Part shown: in pieces, positions 49,703 through 60,540 of the stretch
How positions within the stretch are numbered: position 1 is the stretch's first letter
Layout: each line of letters starts with the position of its first letter
NCBI GenBank assembly: GCA_013350335.1
Contig: CM023534.1
Span: forward strand, 11,933,542-11,997,541
Reading direction: 5' to 3'
DNA length: 64,000 nucleotides
From: Chimonanthus salicifolius
Taxonomy: Eukaryota; Streptophyta; Magnoliopsida; Laurales; Calycanthaceae
The notes under the pieces: model-generated
What the model was told of the DNA's origin: nothing
Seen by the model: the letters and a program-made list of their open reading frames with translations, nothing else
Database searches by the model: none
Translations under genes and position numbers: made by a program

Positions 49703-49960
49703 TTCATGAATGTTCTTATGAATCTTCATTTCCCTTTGGTTTTGTTCTGGTTTGGGAATGTAAATGGCTTTGGATGCTGTCATCAGTCAAATGGAAGTGA
49801 GCCTATCTCTATCGTAGAATGGGGATAGTGTGTGTTTTTTATAAAACAATTGTAGTATCAAGTCCTCTTGTATATAGAGAATCGTGCATAAATTCACTTA
49901 TTTCTATCTTTCAATATTCCATCTACAAAGTAGGGAAATACAATTCAAAATTTTCCAAGA
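49703..49960 (+). other. Probable 3' UTR of the ZIP gene
   Basis: The roughly 200 bp after the TGA are T/G-rich, with a run of T and a TATAAAAC word near 49840, as expected for a plant 3' UTR. No clear AATAAA is present and the end point is approximate. A truncated SINE begins near 50008, beyond the likely polyadenylation site. Confidence 0.35.
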
Positions 49961-50007
49961 AACCCATAAAAAATCATCTACCGTTGTTTTTTTCTCATAT
50001 TTTTTAT

Positions 50008-50095
50008 GAATTTACGTGTGAGAAATCACAGAAAACTCAGAATAAAATCCCCACGGATGATACCTCTTACAGGCACACTTGGTGAGACCACTACC
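50008..50095 (-). mobile_element. SINE family A copy 7, 5'-truncated
   Basis: Only the 3' half is present: GAATTTACGTGTGAGAAATC, then AAATCCCCACGGATGATACC, up to CACTTGGTGAGACCAC. The tRNA-like head is missing. Confidence 0.75.
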
Positions 50096-50282
50096 GTTGT
50101 ATTTTTCTCATATTTTCTTCGATTTTAACAAGCTGTTCCCTTATCTTTAACTTCTAAGGTTGTATTCTATTTAGGGGAGTGACCTTCTACCTTGTCTTTC
50201 CCCAGAAGAAGCTTTTCCTTCGCCATTGTTCCCAACTCCTCATTAGGTGATTGGTCCCTCTGCTAGTCTTGCTCACCATCAG

Positions 50283-50317
50283 CGCCCCCCCGCCCGCCCC
50301 CCCCCCCCCCGCCCCCT
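50283..50317. repeat. Poly-C tract (G-quadruplex-prone on minus strand)
   Basis: Thirty-five bases consist almost only of C, broken by four single G residues or so. The minus strand therefore has several runs of three or more G. Confidence 0.9.
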
Positions 50318-50395
50318 GTTTGCTGGTATCTTCTTCCTCCCACTTAGCCTTCATGTTCCCAGCTTCTTAGACATTTTCTATTATCAAAATATTTA

Positions 50396-50605
50396 GAAGA
50401 GTAACCATTTAGACACCCAACATTTCTCTCAGTAGACACCATTTTTTGAAATTTAGGATGAAATTGCTATTTTGTCCTTCCAATGTGTGTTCGGACAATG
50501 AAAGGTTTTTCAAAATCAGAAGAGAAAAATGATAATTTCACTCTAAATTTCGGAAAATGAGGTCTCCTAACAAAAAAGTCGGGTGCCTAAATAGCCATCT
50601 TATTT
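50396..50605. mobile_element. MITE with ~85-bp imperfect inverted arms
   Basis: The left arm has CCATTTAGACACCCAACATT and GAAATTTAGGATGAAATTG. The right arm, on the other strand, reads GCTATTTAGGCACCCGAC and GAAATTTAGAGTGAAATTA. No clear target duplication is seen. Confidence 0.65.
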
Positions 50606-50854
50606 AAAATTCAAAATTGTAAAACTGAGATGATCAAATGGTGAGGGATGAGTTTATGTTTAAATATGTGATCTAATTAAAATTCACTTTCAATAATCTT
50701 TTAATCACACATTGTTGACAATCTTTTATTAATGACTTTGTTTATTCAACCAATGTGATTTCTATGGGCTTTTATTTGAATATAAACCTTTCTAACAAAC
50801 CATATCCGGTACACACCTTATTATCTTTATGGGTTAAAATCTCGTGTTGGCCAA

Positions 50855-51175
50855 GAAATCGGTGATATCTCAGCCAATATTATTCTCTCTCCTCTCTTTT
50901 TTTTTTCAATTTTGGTTATTTTTTTATAATTTAAAAAAACTGAAAACGGATCTGGAAATTAAAAAAATAAAATATCGGCCGATATTTCATCGATATGGAC
51001 AAATATCGGCGAAATATCAATGGAGCCTAAGACTGACATTAAAATTTTCTTTTTTTAAATCCCGATACTATCGATATCGATGATATCATGATCGATATAT
51101 CGCCTGATATCTATAATGTACAGCCGATATGTATCGACCCTTAAAAAATTCAATACATATTGGCCGATATAATAT
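50855..51175 (+). repeat. TATCGGCCGATA-dyad element, copy 4 (diverged)
   Basis: It has AAATCGGTGATATCTCAGCC, TTATTCTCTCTCCTCTC followed by a T run, ATATCGGCCGATATTTCATC, and later CATATTGGCCGATATAATAT. The pyrimidine tract sits at the same relative place as in the other copies. Confidence 0.7.
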
Positions 51176-52255
51176 GGGACAACATTTCCAAAAGTATACA
51201 TAAATTTGAGTTGGGCTATGAGACCGGCATTCAACTTTTAATTTCCCTAATTTTAACTACAATTATCATAATCATCAAAGTCTTTATTCCATCACTATAA
51301 GATCAATGTTTAAAGTTGTACTCCTAAACTCATCAATAATTATATTCTATCTCTTATTTAGTCATATCATGCACTCCGGCCTCAATCAATATTATTGACA
51401 GCCAACTTTCAAATTTCAAATTCTCTTTAATATTGTACGGCTACTTCACTCCATGTACAAAAGGGGTCCATGAGATGACTTGGGTCTACTAACAGGCCGG
51501 TCTTGGGCATAAGCGGTATAGGCTGCCGCCTACAACCTCTAGATAGAAAGGCTCCCACACACTTAAACTCCTTAATATACCTAGTCATAAAGAGCTCCTA
51601 AAATCCCACTCTGCCTAAGATTTTAGGATTCTCAGGGCCTGCCCTGTCTACTAATAGATAATGAATATGAGTTCCAATCGTGGCAATTGGACATGTAGAA
51701 CAAGAGACCACTTGGGTCTACTCTTAGGTGATGAATTATGAATATTCCATCCAATTATGACAAGTAGATTCAACGACTCAGATCTTCCCAACCAAATCAC
51801 CTCAATCACCTCATTAGATTATGACTATTGGGTCTTGACACTTCAGTCTTTTGACCATGGGTAAATATAAGATATATAAATTTTAAGTACTTATCTATCA
51901 AAAAGTGAGATTTTAGTCTGATTCAAGCTCAATTTTAATGGGTCATTTTCCATAGTTATAAACTCAGTATGTGAAATTGAGAGGAGTGTACATATTCTAA
52001 AGATCAGTCAAATAAAATTTTGTAAAGTGAGACGTCTGAATACTTTAATCATGAAAAAATAGGTTTCTATATATATTATTGTTCTACCGTTGGAAAAGAA
52101 AAGGAACAATGGCACTAGACCAGAACGAAACCAACTACAAAGCATTTAATCACTGAACTACACAATGTGTAAAGTGACAAAATTGTTTGCAGGTTAGTTA
52201 CACTTCCATTGTTTTAGAATTTATAATATTAATTTATAAAAAAAATAGAGAAAAT
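51176..52255. other. Intergenic DNA, nothing recognised
   Basis: No coding stretch or RNA gene was recognised. Confidence 0.4.
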
Positions 52256-52390
52256 AGTAGAGATACCAGTATTTTTTTTATAATAAGAGACACCGGTAGA
52301 CTTTTTTATCACTTAAATGATGACAAATAGATAAAAAAACAAGTCAGTGTCTCTTGTTATAAAAAACATGTATTTGGATCACTTCTCATA
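52256..52390. mobile_element. Small inverted-repeat element (MITE-like)
   Basis: TTATAATAAGAGACACCGGT on the left pairs imperfectly with GTCAGTGTCTCTTGTTATAA on the right, with outer arms extending to about 52256 and 52390. Confidence 0.55.
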
Positions 52391-52529
52391 TTTTAATGAT
52401 ATATACTATTGATTCTTTTATAGTCTACTAAATGAAGTTATATGATTGAATAGAAATAAAACTATAGCTGCTCTATATCCACATAATAGATGGCCCCCTA
52501 CACACCTCACTCAATCACACGGTACACTA

Positions 52530-52676
52530 CCGTGTGGAAAACCTAAGACACAATTCTACTAAAACCCCAACGGATGGTATCTCTGACTATGAGACAAACC
52601 AAGATAAGCCTGCAGGGATTCGAATCTAATACCTTCTGCGTCCTAAGACGGGAGATGACCAGTTGAACCAACCCAC
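52530..52676 (-). mobile_element. SINE family A copy 8
   Basis: In minus orientation it shows CCAACGGATGGTATC, GGGATTCGAATCTAATACC (B box inverse) and GGGAGATGACCAGTTGAACC (head inverse). Confidence 0.75.
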
Positions 52677-53596
52677 GAGAAGTCAGTACACTACTATCTT
52701 GAGATGCATTCATGACTTACCACATACCCTGTGGGTCTCATCTTAAGGCGTCAGTGGTGAATTAGGTCATCCTAACATGGAATAGAATCAAGGGCTTATT
52801 TTCCTGTATTCTATCAGCTTTAGAACTTTTTAACATATTAGTTAGATACTTGAGATAATACTATACTTAATTAACAATAATCTATGCAAAACGGTTTTCT
52901 TATAGCTACACAAATGAAATACTTTCACATTGAAGTGAAGTGTTTGATACAAATTTATAGAGCTTTTTGCTAGGGTGGAACTCTCATTTAAAATTAAAAT
53001 TTATGAAATCTTCAACCAAATAATTACTCTGTACACCCTACAAATTCACCCACTTTTGTCCATCATATAAATCATTTTTAAAAGAATTATTTAAAAAAAA
53101 AACCTTCATCAAAATCACTTCAATTGAATTGAGTAATCTATTTTTTTACAACACAAAGTTCAAAAATTAGAAATAATTTTTTTAAAAAAAATTGAAACCC
53201 TGCCTTTGATTATTACCAAAGTATGGGCAACATTTCTCTCATAGGAAATAGTTTATATAGGAACTTAGGAAGGTTAGTTTATAATTTACTCTTGGTTTAG
53301 CAAATTACTTCAGAAAAAAAAAAAACTTTCTTGGGGCAATCTTCTTGGAGCTCCTTCGCGGTTTGCAACTTTGATTTTATTAAAAATTATTTATTGTGAA
53401 TTAATTCACATTTAAAAATTGTGATTTTTTACTCTCAAGTCAACAACCCATTACTCGAGTATAAATAGATTTTAAAAGGTTTTGCAAGTGACGTTGTCTT
53501 TCATCAGCTTTTTTTTTAAAATAAAAAAATAAAATAAAATTAAAAAGACTTGTTTTTCACCTCCAAGTCTCCGACCTGTTCTCTCTCTCTCTCTGT
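52677..53596. other. AT-rich intergenic DNA, nothing recognised
   Basis: There are several poly-A/T tracts and a CT microsatellite (53579-53594) just before the copia-type insertion. No gene is seen. Confidence 0.4.
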
Positions 53597-53601
53597 GTAC
53601 G

Positions 53602-54023
53602 TGTTGGAACTTGTGGCTCAATTCTACTGAAATCAGGAGTCTAGTTACATGGGACTCCTAATTACATAGGACTCCTAATTACATTAGGAAACTGCTAAAC
53701 ATAGGACACTGCAATACTGCTATATATTAAGGACGTGGGTTTCATGGAAACCCTGCCGTTCGGCCGAGTGCCTTCCAAGGCCAGAAGGGGCCTCTTGCAG
53801 CAAAGGTGTAGTCAGGGAGATAGAGAGAGAGGGAAGATACCAAAAGAGATCTTAGGATCCAAATATTGTATCTGTATTCTTTTTATCTATAATGAAATCT
53901 ACACTCTCCCGTGGATGTAGGCCAAGGTTGGGCCGAACAACGTAAATCTTTGGTGTTGTTTGTGCTTGTGATTTTATTTCGATATTTTGGTGTGTTTATT
54001 ATTTCCGCTAATAAACGCTAACA
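53602..54023 (+). repeat. 5' LTR of the copia-type element
   Basis: It is 422 bp, with a TATA box (GCTATATATTAAGG, about 53719-53732) and TATAATGAAATC near the polyadenylation region. The first ~335 bp match the 3' LTR at nearly all positions. The last ~87 bp do not. Confidence 0.93.
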
Positions 54024-54089
54024 AGTGCCAGTGGTATCAGTAGCTTTGGTTGGAGACCAGGGAATTGTTGGAGATCGGAATACAACACA

Positions 54090-54623
54090 ATGGGCATGAG
54101 AGGAGTGCCGAGCACAAAGTTCGAGGTGGAGCCCTTCGACGGGAATAACAACTTCAGCCTTTGACGGAGTTCAGTAAAGGATATTCTTGTACATCAAGGG
54201 CTACATAAAGCACTGCAAGAGAGGGAGAAGCCAAGTTCTTCCGACGAGAAAGGGAAGGACAAACAGAAAGATGTCATGTCAGATGATGCGTGGGATGAAC
54301 TACAGATGAAGGCGGTGGCAACCATACGGATGTGTCTGGCACCGGAGGTAAAATATCTTGTTTTTTATGAAACTTCTGCAACAGAATTATGGAAGAAATT
54401 GGAGACTCTATATATGGCAAAGTCACTCACAAACAAGTTGATCCTGAGAAAACAATTGTACCAGTTGCGGATGGAAGAGGGAACCAACTTCTTAGATCAT
54501 CTTCATGCATTCAATAAAATCATCACACAACTGGCGAGTGTTGATGTGAGATTCGAGGAGGTCGACAAGGCTGTGATATTATTGGCTTCTCTTCCCCCTT
54601 CCTTTAATACAGTGGTATCATGA
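54090..54623 (+). pseudogene. Copia gag remnant (UBN2-type domain)
   Basis: From ATG 54090 the frame reads MGMRGVPSTKFEVEPFDGNN, then a premature TGA where Trp is expected, near residue 24. It then runs open through AWDELQMKAVATIRMCLAPE, ATELWKKLETLYMAKSLTNK and LASVDVRFEEVDKAVILLAS to a stop at 54621. This is the N-terminal gag region of copia polyproteins. The zinc knuckle and all enzymes are absent, because unrelated sequence starts right after. Confidence 0.85.
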
Positions 54624-56677
54624 GCGAAGGTTCGATTCGGGCCAGATTAATCACATATCGAGGAACCACAGATCTGATGCTGTCTGGAGGATAGCTCGAC
54701 GGCTGGAGAGGGGCGGAAGCAACAGTGCAGTACCGCTGCAGATCTAGATTTCAGATCTGTGAGTGGCAGCCAGCAGAAGTGCGGCTGGAAAGACAAAGCC
54801 CCATCGCCAGAGCAAAGTCCAGATCTGTGTGTGATGGATCAGGGAGGTAGGAGCCAGATCTAGTGCTGCAAGCAGAACTGTTTCTCAAATCGCAAATCTC
54901 GACAGATCTGTGAAAAGAGAGCAGATCGAAAGGAGGTACAAAAGGAGAGGCGAGCACAGCCGGCGACGCCGGATCGGAGATCTGATCGGAGAACAGATAT
55001 GTAGGACAGCCAGCAGAGACGCAAAGCAGCGTGGCGGCTGAATCATCAGCCGGAGTTGCAAGATCTGGAAATCAGATCGGTGGCCGGCATCTCAGAGGAA
55101 GAGCACTGCGGCAAAAAAGGGATCTTCTCGGTCAGATCTGAGAAGCAGATCTGAGAACTGCAGCGCCGAGCAGAGGCGTCGGCCGCACGGAAAGAGAGGC
55201 TGCAGAGGTGTAGTTACTGCAGGGCAGTAGCAGCGGCGCACTCAAGCAGATCGGCATGGTAGTTGGCCGAGCAGCGTCTGCAGGCGGCGCAGCCGTGCGC
55301 AGATCAGAGCGCAATAGAAGGTCCGGCTCACGCACGACTGGGTGCGTGAGGAGGGCAGCCAAAGCCCAGTTCTGCCGCAGTTCGTAGAGGCGCTCAGATT
55401 TGGAGAAGAAGAGGCTGATTCACCCGGACCTGAGGAGAAGAGATCTCAGGCGAGAAGGGGCACTGCCAGAGCAATGAGCGGCGGTGACGCATGCAGCGAT
55501 GCCGGAGGCGCTCAGCAAAGGGGTTTCTCCGTGCATGGAGGCATCGCCGAAAATGGAGGAGTGAACCCAGCAGGTACGGTGGCCTGCAGCAGGATCGCCA
55601 GGCAGAGGAGAGGCCGAGATCTGAGTAAGGTGCCTGAGTGATGAGAACGGCCAAGCACGCCGGGAACCGCAGTGGCAACAGCATGCATCGGGTCCACTTG
55701 GTTGGGGTAACCGAGTGGAGAAAGAAGAAAGAAAAAAAAGGAAGGAAAATTGGTGGTCTAGAGGACCACCACTGCAGGTGCACCCGCGGGACCACTATTT
55801 CAGGAGCATCCGCGAGTCCACTCGGTTGTGAAGAACCACCGTTTTCGGTGCACCCGAGGGGCTAAGCGAGTCCACTCGGTTGTGAAGAACCACCGTTTTT
55901 CGGTGCACCCGATGGACTACAGGGGCAGTTCCGCTGGACTATTGTACTGCGTGGTGGGTGATCCGCAGGTTTACAGTTTCGGATGATCCCGCAGGACCAC
56001 AGATTCAGGTACTCCTTCAGCAAGGAAAAAAATCAATGGTCAGAATTGTTTTGCAATTTCTGGAGTCATCGGGACTCGAAATTGAGATCCGTTTTCGCCT
56101 ATGTGATTGTCGCGAAGAGATCTACGCGGTGACTGGTGTGGATTTTGAAAAGGAGTAAAATTAAATTTTTGGAAGAGTCGGGGAGTGGTCGACGGCGGTG
56201 CGTGGGATCACGGCAAGATGTAGCCGTGAGAGGGTTGCTGCAACGTGAAGGATCTTGGACTTTTTGACGGTACACGTGGAGATGGCACATTCGCCATATG
56301 CGTAGAGAGGCCGAGGTGATTGCAGCTAACACATTAGTGTGTGCAGGAACACACTATGAAGGAAACGCAGCCTCGCGTTCGTGAAGCACGTCGGGATGTG
56401 CTCGTAGAACGTAGGAAGCGGAGTTGCAGATGCAACATGGGGTCTTGGACGGCCAAGATCGAGGTGGAGCCCGATTGGGCTATATAGTCTTACTCAAGAC
56501 TGGTGGATCATCCTAAGGTATGGGATGCTCATCTCATACAGAGATGTAGAGGATTACAGCTGCAGGTGGAGTATGGCCGGGAGCGGTTAGTGTGCACAGA
56601 GGTGCATAGTTGCAGTGGAGGACGATGTCACAGTTGTCTCTGGAGGAGGATCAGTGGATTTTCGCCAAGGTGGAGAT
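54624..56677 (+). other. GC-rich cargo of the copia-type element
   Basis: About 2 kb is much more GC-rich than the surroundings and studded with CAGATCTG-like words (more than ten in the first kb). Short open frames up to 133 codons occur on both strands without a recognisable domain. A 54-bp tandem repeat lies at about 55813-55910, and the hairpin GGTGGTCTAGAGGACCACC at about 55753. It may be captured or rearranged leader sequence. I do not support a gene here. Confidence 0.55.
55813..55912. repeat. 54-bp tandem repeat, about two copies, in the cargo
   Basis: CGAGTCCACTCGGTTGTGAA starts at 55813 and again at 55867. Each copy continues through ACCACCGTTTTCGGTGCACC. A weaker related unit precedes it near 55760. 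Confidence 0.88.
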
Positions 56678-57096
56678 TGTTGGAACTTGTGGCTCAATTC
56701 TACTGAAATCAGGAGTCTAGTTACATGGGACTCCTAATTACATGGGATTCCTAATTACATTAGGAAACTGCTAAACATAGGACACTGCAATACTGCTATA
56801 TATTAAGGACGTGGGTTTCATGGAAACCCTGCCGTTCGGACGAGTGCCTTCCAAGGCCAGAAGGGGCCTCTTGCAGCAAAGGTGTAGTGAGGGAGATAGA
56901 GAGATAGGGAAGATACCAAAAGAGATCTTGGGATCCAAATATTGTATCTGTATTCTTTTTATCTATAATGAAATCTACACTCTCCCATGGATGTAGGCCA
57001 AGGTTGGGCCGAACCACGTATATCCTGTGTTATCTGTGTTTATGTGTGATTGAGTCTGTATTTTCTGTATGTGGGTATTGGGTCTATTCCCTAACA
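56678..57096 (+). repeat. 3' LTR of the copia-type element
   Basis: It is 419 bp. About seven single-base differences from the 5' LTR were counted by eye in the first 335 bp. The final ~84 bp (from 57013) are largely different, although both LTRs end CTAACA. Confidence 0.93.
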
Positions 57097-57514
57097 GTAC
57101 GGACCACGTCTCTCAAATGCAGTCTCTTCACTCAAACCGGTTTGGTCCACGGCTCTCTCTCTCTCTCTCAAATTTTATAAACAAGTATGAATTAAATTGG
57201 TTACCAGGTTTCACTGAAGCAAAAGGCATGTTTTCTTAGAAAAATAATATTTTAAAAATTGAGATTTTTATATTTATTTACATAATTTTTTAAAGATATA
57301 AATTCTCATGGTCAATTTTTTTCTCAAAAAACAGTCAAAAAATTTTCCTGTGACTCATTAAAAAGAATGCTTAAACATAGAAAATGAATGAAATGCATCT
57401 CCGTGGACAATCTAGACGAGTTTGAGATCTTCTAAGAAGAGTATACAATCGTCTCAGCCATTAGATGTATTGGAAGCGTCCTAATATGGGCAAAACTACA
57501 ACCAGCGGTTCAAA

Positions 57515-57892
57515 TATCACTTGGGCCAAGATATCAGCCGATATCTTGAGTAAGATCATTCTCTCTCCTCCCTTTTTTTTTTTAAATATCGGCTCATTTT
57601 ATTTATTAATTTTATTTGAATTTAAAAACAAAAAATAGACTTTTTAAGAAAAAATCTGAAAAAAAATACATAATATCAGGCCGATATCATACCAATATAG
57701 CCAAATATCAGCCGGAGCCAGCACCGTATTTAATTTTTTTTTTTAAAAAAAAAAATTCAACCAACATTTTGGACAATATATCACGGTCATATCACCGATA
57801 TATCATTTGCCGAGTCAATACATATTCTATCGGCCAATATACATTAGTCTTAAAAAAACCAATACATATCGACCGATATTTTAACGCGATGG
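57515..57892 (+). repeat. TATCGGCCGATA-dyad element, copy 5 (diverged)
   Basis: It has AAGATATCAGCCGATATCTT, CATTCTCTCTCCTCCC followed by a T run, AGGCCGATATCATACC, TCTATCGGCCAATATACATT and ACATATCGACCGATATT. The block order matches copy 4. Confidence 0.72.
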
Positions 57893-57949
57893 AGAAGTAA
57901 AAACAGAAAAAACAAAATTAATAATAAGGAATAACAAAAAAAAAAAAAG

Positions 57950-58083
57950 AATTTATGTGTGGAAAACCCAGCGTTAAAAAACCCCACGGGTGATACCCAC
58001 TGTCCTTAGAGTACACCAAGTGAAGTCATGGGAGTTCAAACCTGACACCTCCCACTTCCTGAGGCAGGAGAAACCAATTGAGC
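57950..58083 (-). mobile_element. SINE family A copy 9
   Basis: In minus orientation it shows GAATTTATGTGTGGAAAACC, CACGGGTGATACCCACTG, GGGAGTTCAAACCTGACACC and CCACTTCCTGAGGCAGGAG. It is close to the family pattern. Confidence 0.85.
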
Positions 58084-58404
58084 AAAAAAAAATACTTGCT
58101 ACCATGCTTTTCCTCCTGGGTTTCTTCAGTTAAAAATAAAAATAAAAATACACATTGCCCTCCTGATGCTGCCTCAGTCACCTACACCCATCTTCGTCCG
58201 TCTCTCCCAGGGTGGAAATTTGCAAATGAAATGTGGAGAGAAGTTTTGTTTTAAGAGGGGACTCATACATTCACACAAGGGCAGCTCTAGAGAGACTTTA
58301 TTTCCATTATCACTAGAGAGAGTGATGATTATCATAAAATGAAGAGAAAACCACATGAATGATAGAAATCAAGGGAAGCTCTTCGGTATGATCATCATCA
58401 AGAC

Positions 58405-58558
58405 GGACCATGAAAAATCAATAATTTTATAGCAATCAAAATTTAAAAATCTAAAATCACATGATCATAACATTGTAAAATGGACCATGAAAAATCAATA
58501 GTTTTATAGCAATCATATTTTCAGAGTCTAAAATCACATGCCTAATATGATCGAATGA
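58405..58558. repeat. Tandem duplication, ~77-bp unit, two copies
   Basis: GGACCATGAAAAATCAATA starts at 58405 and 58482. Both copies continue TTTTATAGCAATCA and end near CTAAAATCACATG. Confidence 0.88.
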
Positions 58559-60540
58559 AGCTCAAATTTTACAGTCCATATTCTTATCATTCTCTACAAA
58601 TTCCACTAAAAAATATATGACCTATCTCAATATTCAAAGAGCAACCCTCCTAAATAGAGAGTTGAAAAATCTCTCCCGAAAAGCACCCTTGTACATTATA
58701 GACACTTCTTCTAAACATTTGCAGGCTATTTTATAAAAAAAAAAAAAATTCAAAACTTCTGCCCTACTAACACAGTGACGAAATAACATAATCGCATGTT
58801 TCATACAAAACGGCTCCAGAACACACCAGAACGGACCAGAATGGGCCAAAATGGACTCGGTACTGAGACGTTTTGGCCGGAAAAGGTTGTAGTTAACCAC
58901 TAAGCCTACCATGACTAGTCTGCATTGTATGTCACTATCGCTCCTTGCCCCTTTAGTTCCACCAAAGCTTCTGGGTCATCATATACTTTCCAATCTCTGA
59001 TACATGCACCATATGGGATATTCCTCATGCAAATCCCCAGTGGGATACAACTCAACCAATATTAAAACCCTATCATGAAGCTCCTAGATACATGCTTCAA
59101 TGTCGATTGGTTTCCTCTCCAAAAAGGGACAAAATTCATTGAAAATTTGCTTATGACCAAGCGTGTAAAGGGGTTCCTTGGAGTATATTGTTTGCGTATG
59201 GATTCATGACCTGGGAATAAAAACCTTCCAAATTCCATTTGCTTTATGGACTTAGTCTCCATCTCAAACTCCATACAGCCCTGATTTTCCAAGTCATGCA
59301 TTTTCTGAGTTCTTTGAAGTTTTCGCACGTCTCTATTACAAACACATATAAATACATATCTGTGCTGCGTGTATGGAGAGAGAGAGATAGAGAGTGGGTG
59401 TCTCTACCCACTTGTGTGCACCCCTATGTGGCCTACCAAAAGATTAGCTTGAATAGATTGCTCTCAAGGATGGTTTTCAAGGCCACAAGAATCAATGGTC
59501 AACTCAAACCATACATGCACAAAGATATGCCATAAATATGCAAAAGAAACTAGGACCCTTCCCATTTCTCCTTTTAGGATTTTTCTTCTTCTTCTTCTTA
59601 GAAAGCTCCCTTCAGGATTCTTTATTAGGATAACTCAATGAAAAAAAAAATTATATCCAAATAAAAGATAACACAAGAGTCATGACAAAAATTAGGACAA
59701 CCAGAAAGACAATGATTAAAAGGTTGCTTTTGAGCAGAAATACAAGTGTGCATTGTAAGGCTATATATAACCCTTTCGCAATGCCAATCAGTAAACAAAA
59801 ACCAACCCATGCAAGACCATCAATCCAAAACTCAAAGCACCCTCACACGAGTCAGCACCTATGAATACAAATACTTAAATGCTTCTCCTGACCTCCTCCA
59901 CAGAGTAAAATATACTCTAGATAAAGAAAATTTGGTAGAAAAATAGCACGTGGAAACAAAGAACAAAAAGGTAATATCATAAAGAAGAGAGATCAAATAG
60001 ACAACAAAAAGAAATACCTAGCTAACAGATGACAATGATCTTAAAGACTGCATCCATTTTTTACTTAAAATCAACTAGAACCTGAATCATACATTTGGAT
60101 CCAGGTTTATGGACACGATCAAAGACATCAACCTCATTGACACATCTCACTTGTAAGGAATCCAACTATACAACATCTCTTCCAACCAAGGGAAGCTTCT
60201 GATTGATAATACATACTAAAATCCATAGTTACAATTACCATCAAGAGAAAATATGTACACACCTCAATAGAGTCATTTAACACACTAAGAAAATAAAAAA
60301 TGCTATTACCAACTCCAAAAGTGACCATACCAATGTCAAACAAAGTTCCATTAGTCCAAAACTTCTACCCACTTGCTCTAGCGCATCAATTACTTTGACC
60401 TTTTCAAGAAAGAAGAATAAGAAGAAGAAACTAAGAAGTCTCTACAGAAATTTGACGGACAGGGCTTTCACTAGAATGAGTAGATTGATAGGAATATAAT
60501 TTGCAACAGTTGGTAAACATCAACTTAATAAGGTTAATAC
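58559..60540. other. Intergenic DNA without a supported gene
   Basis: Open stretches of 60-105 codons on both strands (for example 59062-59328 and 59239-59535) overlap each other and show no domain. An AG-rich run lies near 59374-59394. Confidence 0.4.

Larger units (their letters stand above)
53602..57096 (+). mobile_element. Complete non-autonomous Ty1/copia-type element with 5-bp target duplication
   Basis: The 5' LTR is 53602-54023 and the 3' LTR is 56678-57096. Both start TGTTGGAACTTG and end CTAACA. GTACG flanks the element on both sides (53597-53601 and 57097-57101). A primer site (TGGTATCAGTAGC, about 54032-54044) resembles the initiator-Met complement with an extra base. A purine tract (AAGGTGGAGAT) precedes the 3' LTR. 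The interior has a gag remnant, then about 2 kb of GC-rich DNA, and no protease, integrase or reverse transcriptase. It would depend on an autonomous relative. Confidence 0.93.

Noticed and set aside
49324..49800. 158-codon plus-strand frame overlapping ZIP exon 3
   Set aside because: It is a different frame from the true exon 49397-49702, whose ZIP helices are clear. It is a shadow.
53735..53920. Nearly identical 61-codon frames at 53735-53920 and 56811-56996
   Set aside because: They are the same part of the two LTRs read in one frame. The duplication is the LTR pair, not a gene family.
55394..55795. Open frames up to 133 codons in the copia cargo
   Set aside because: They occur on both strands over the same GC-rich DNA, as expected by composition, and none has a recognisable domain.
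30421..58083. Repeated units considered as a CRISPR-like array
   Set aside because: The units are dispersed, in both orientations, 120-160 bp long with poly-A ends. They are SINEs in a plant nuclear genome.
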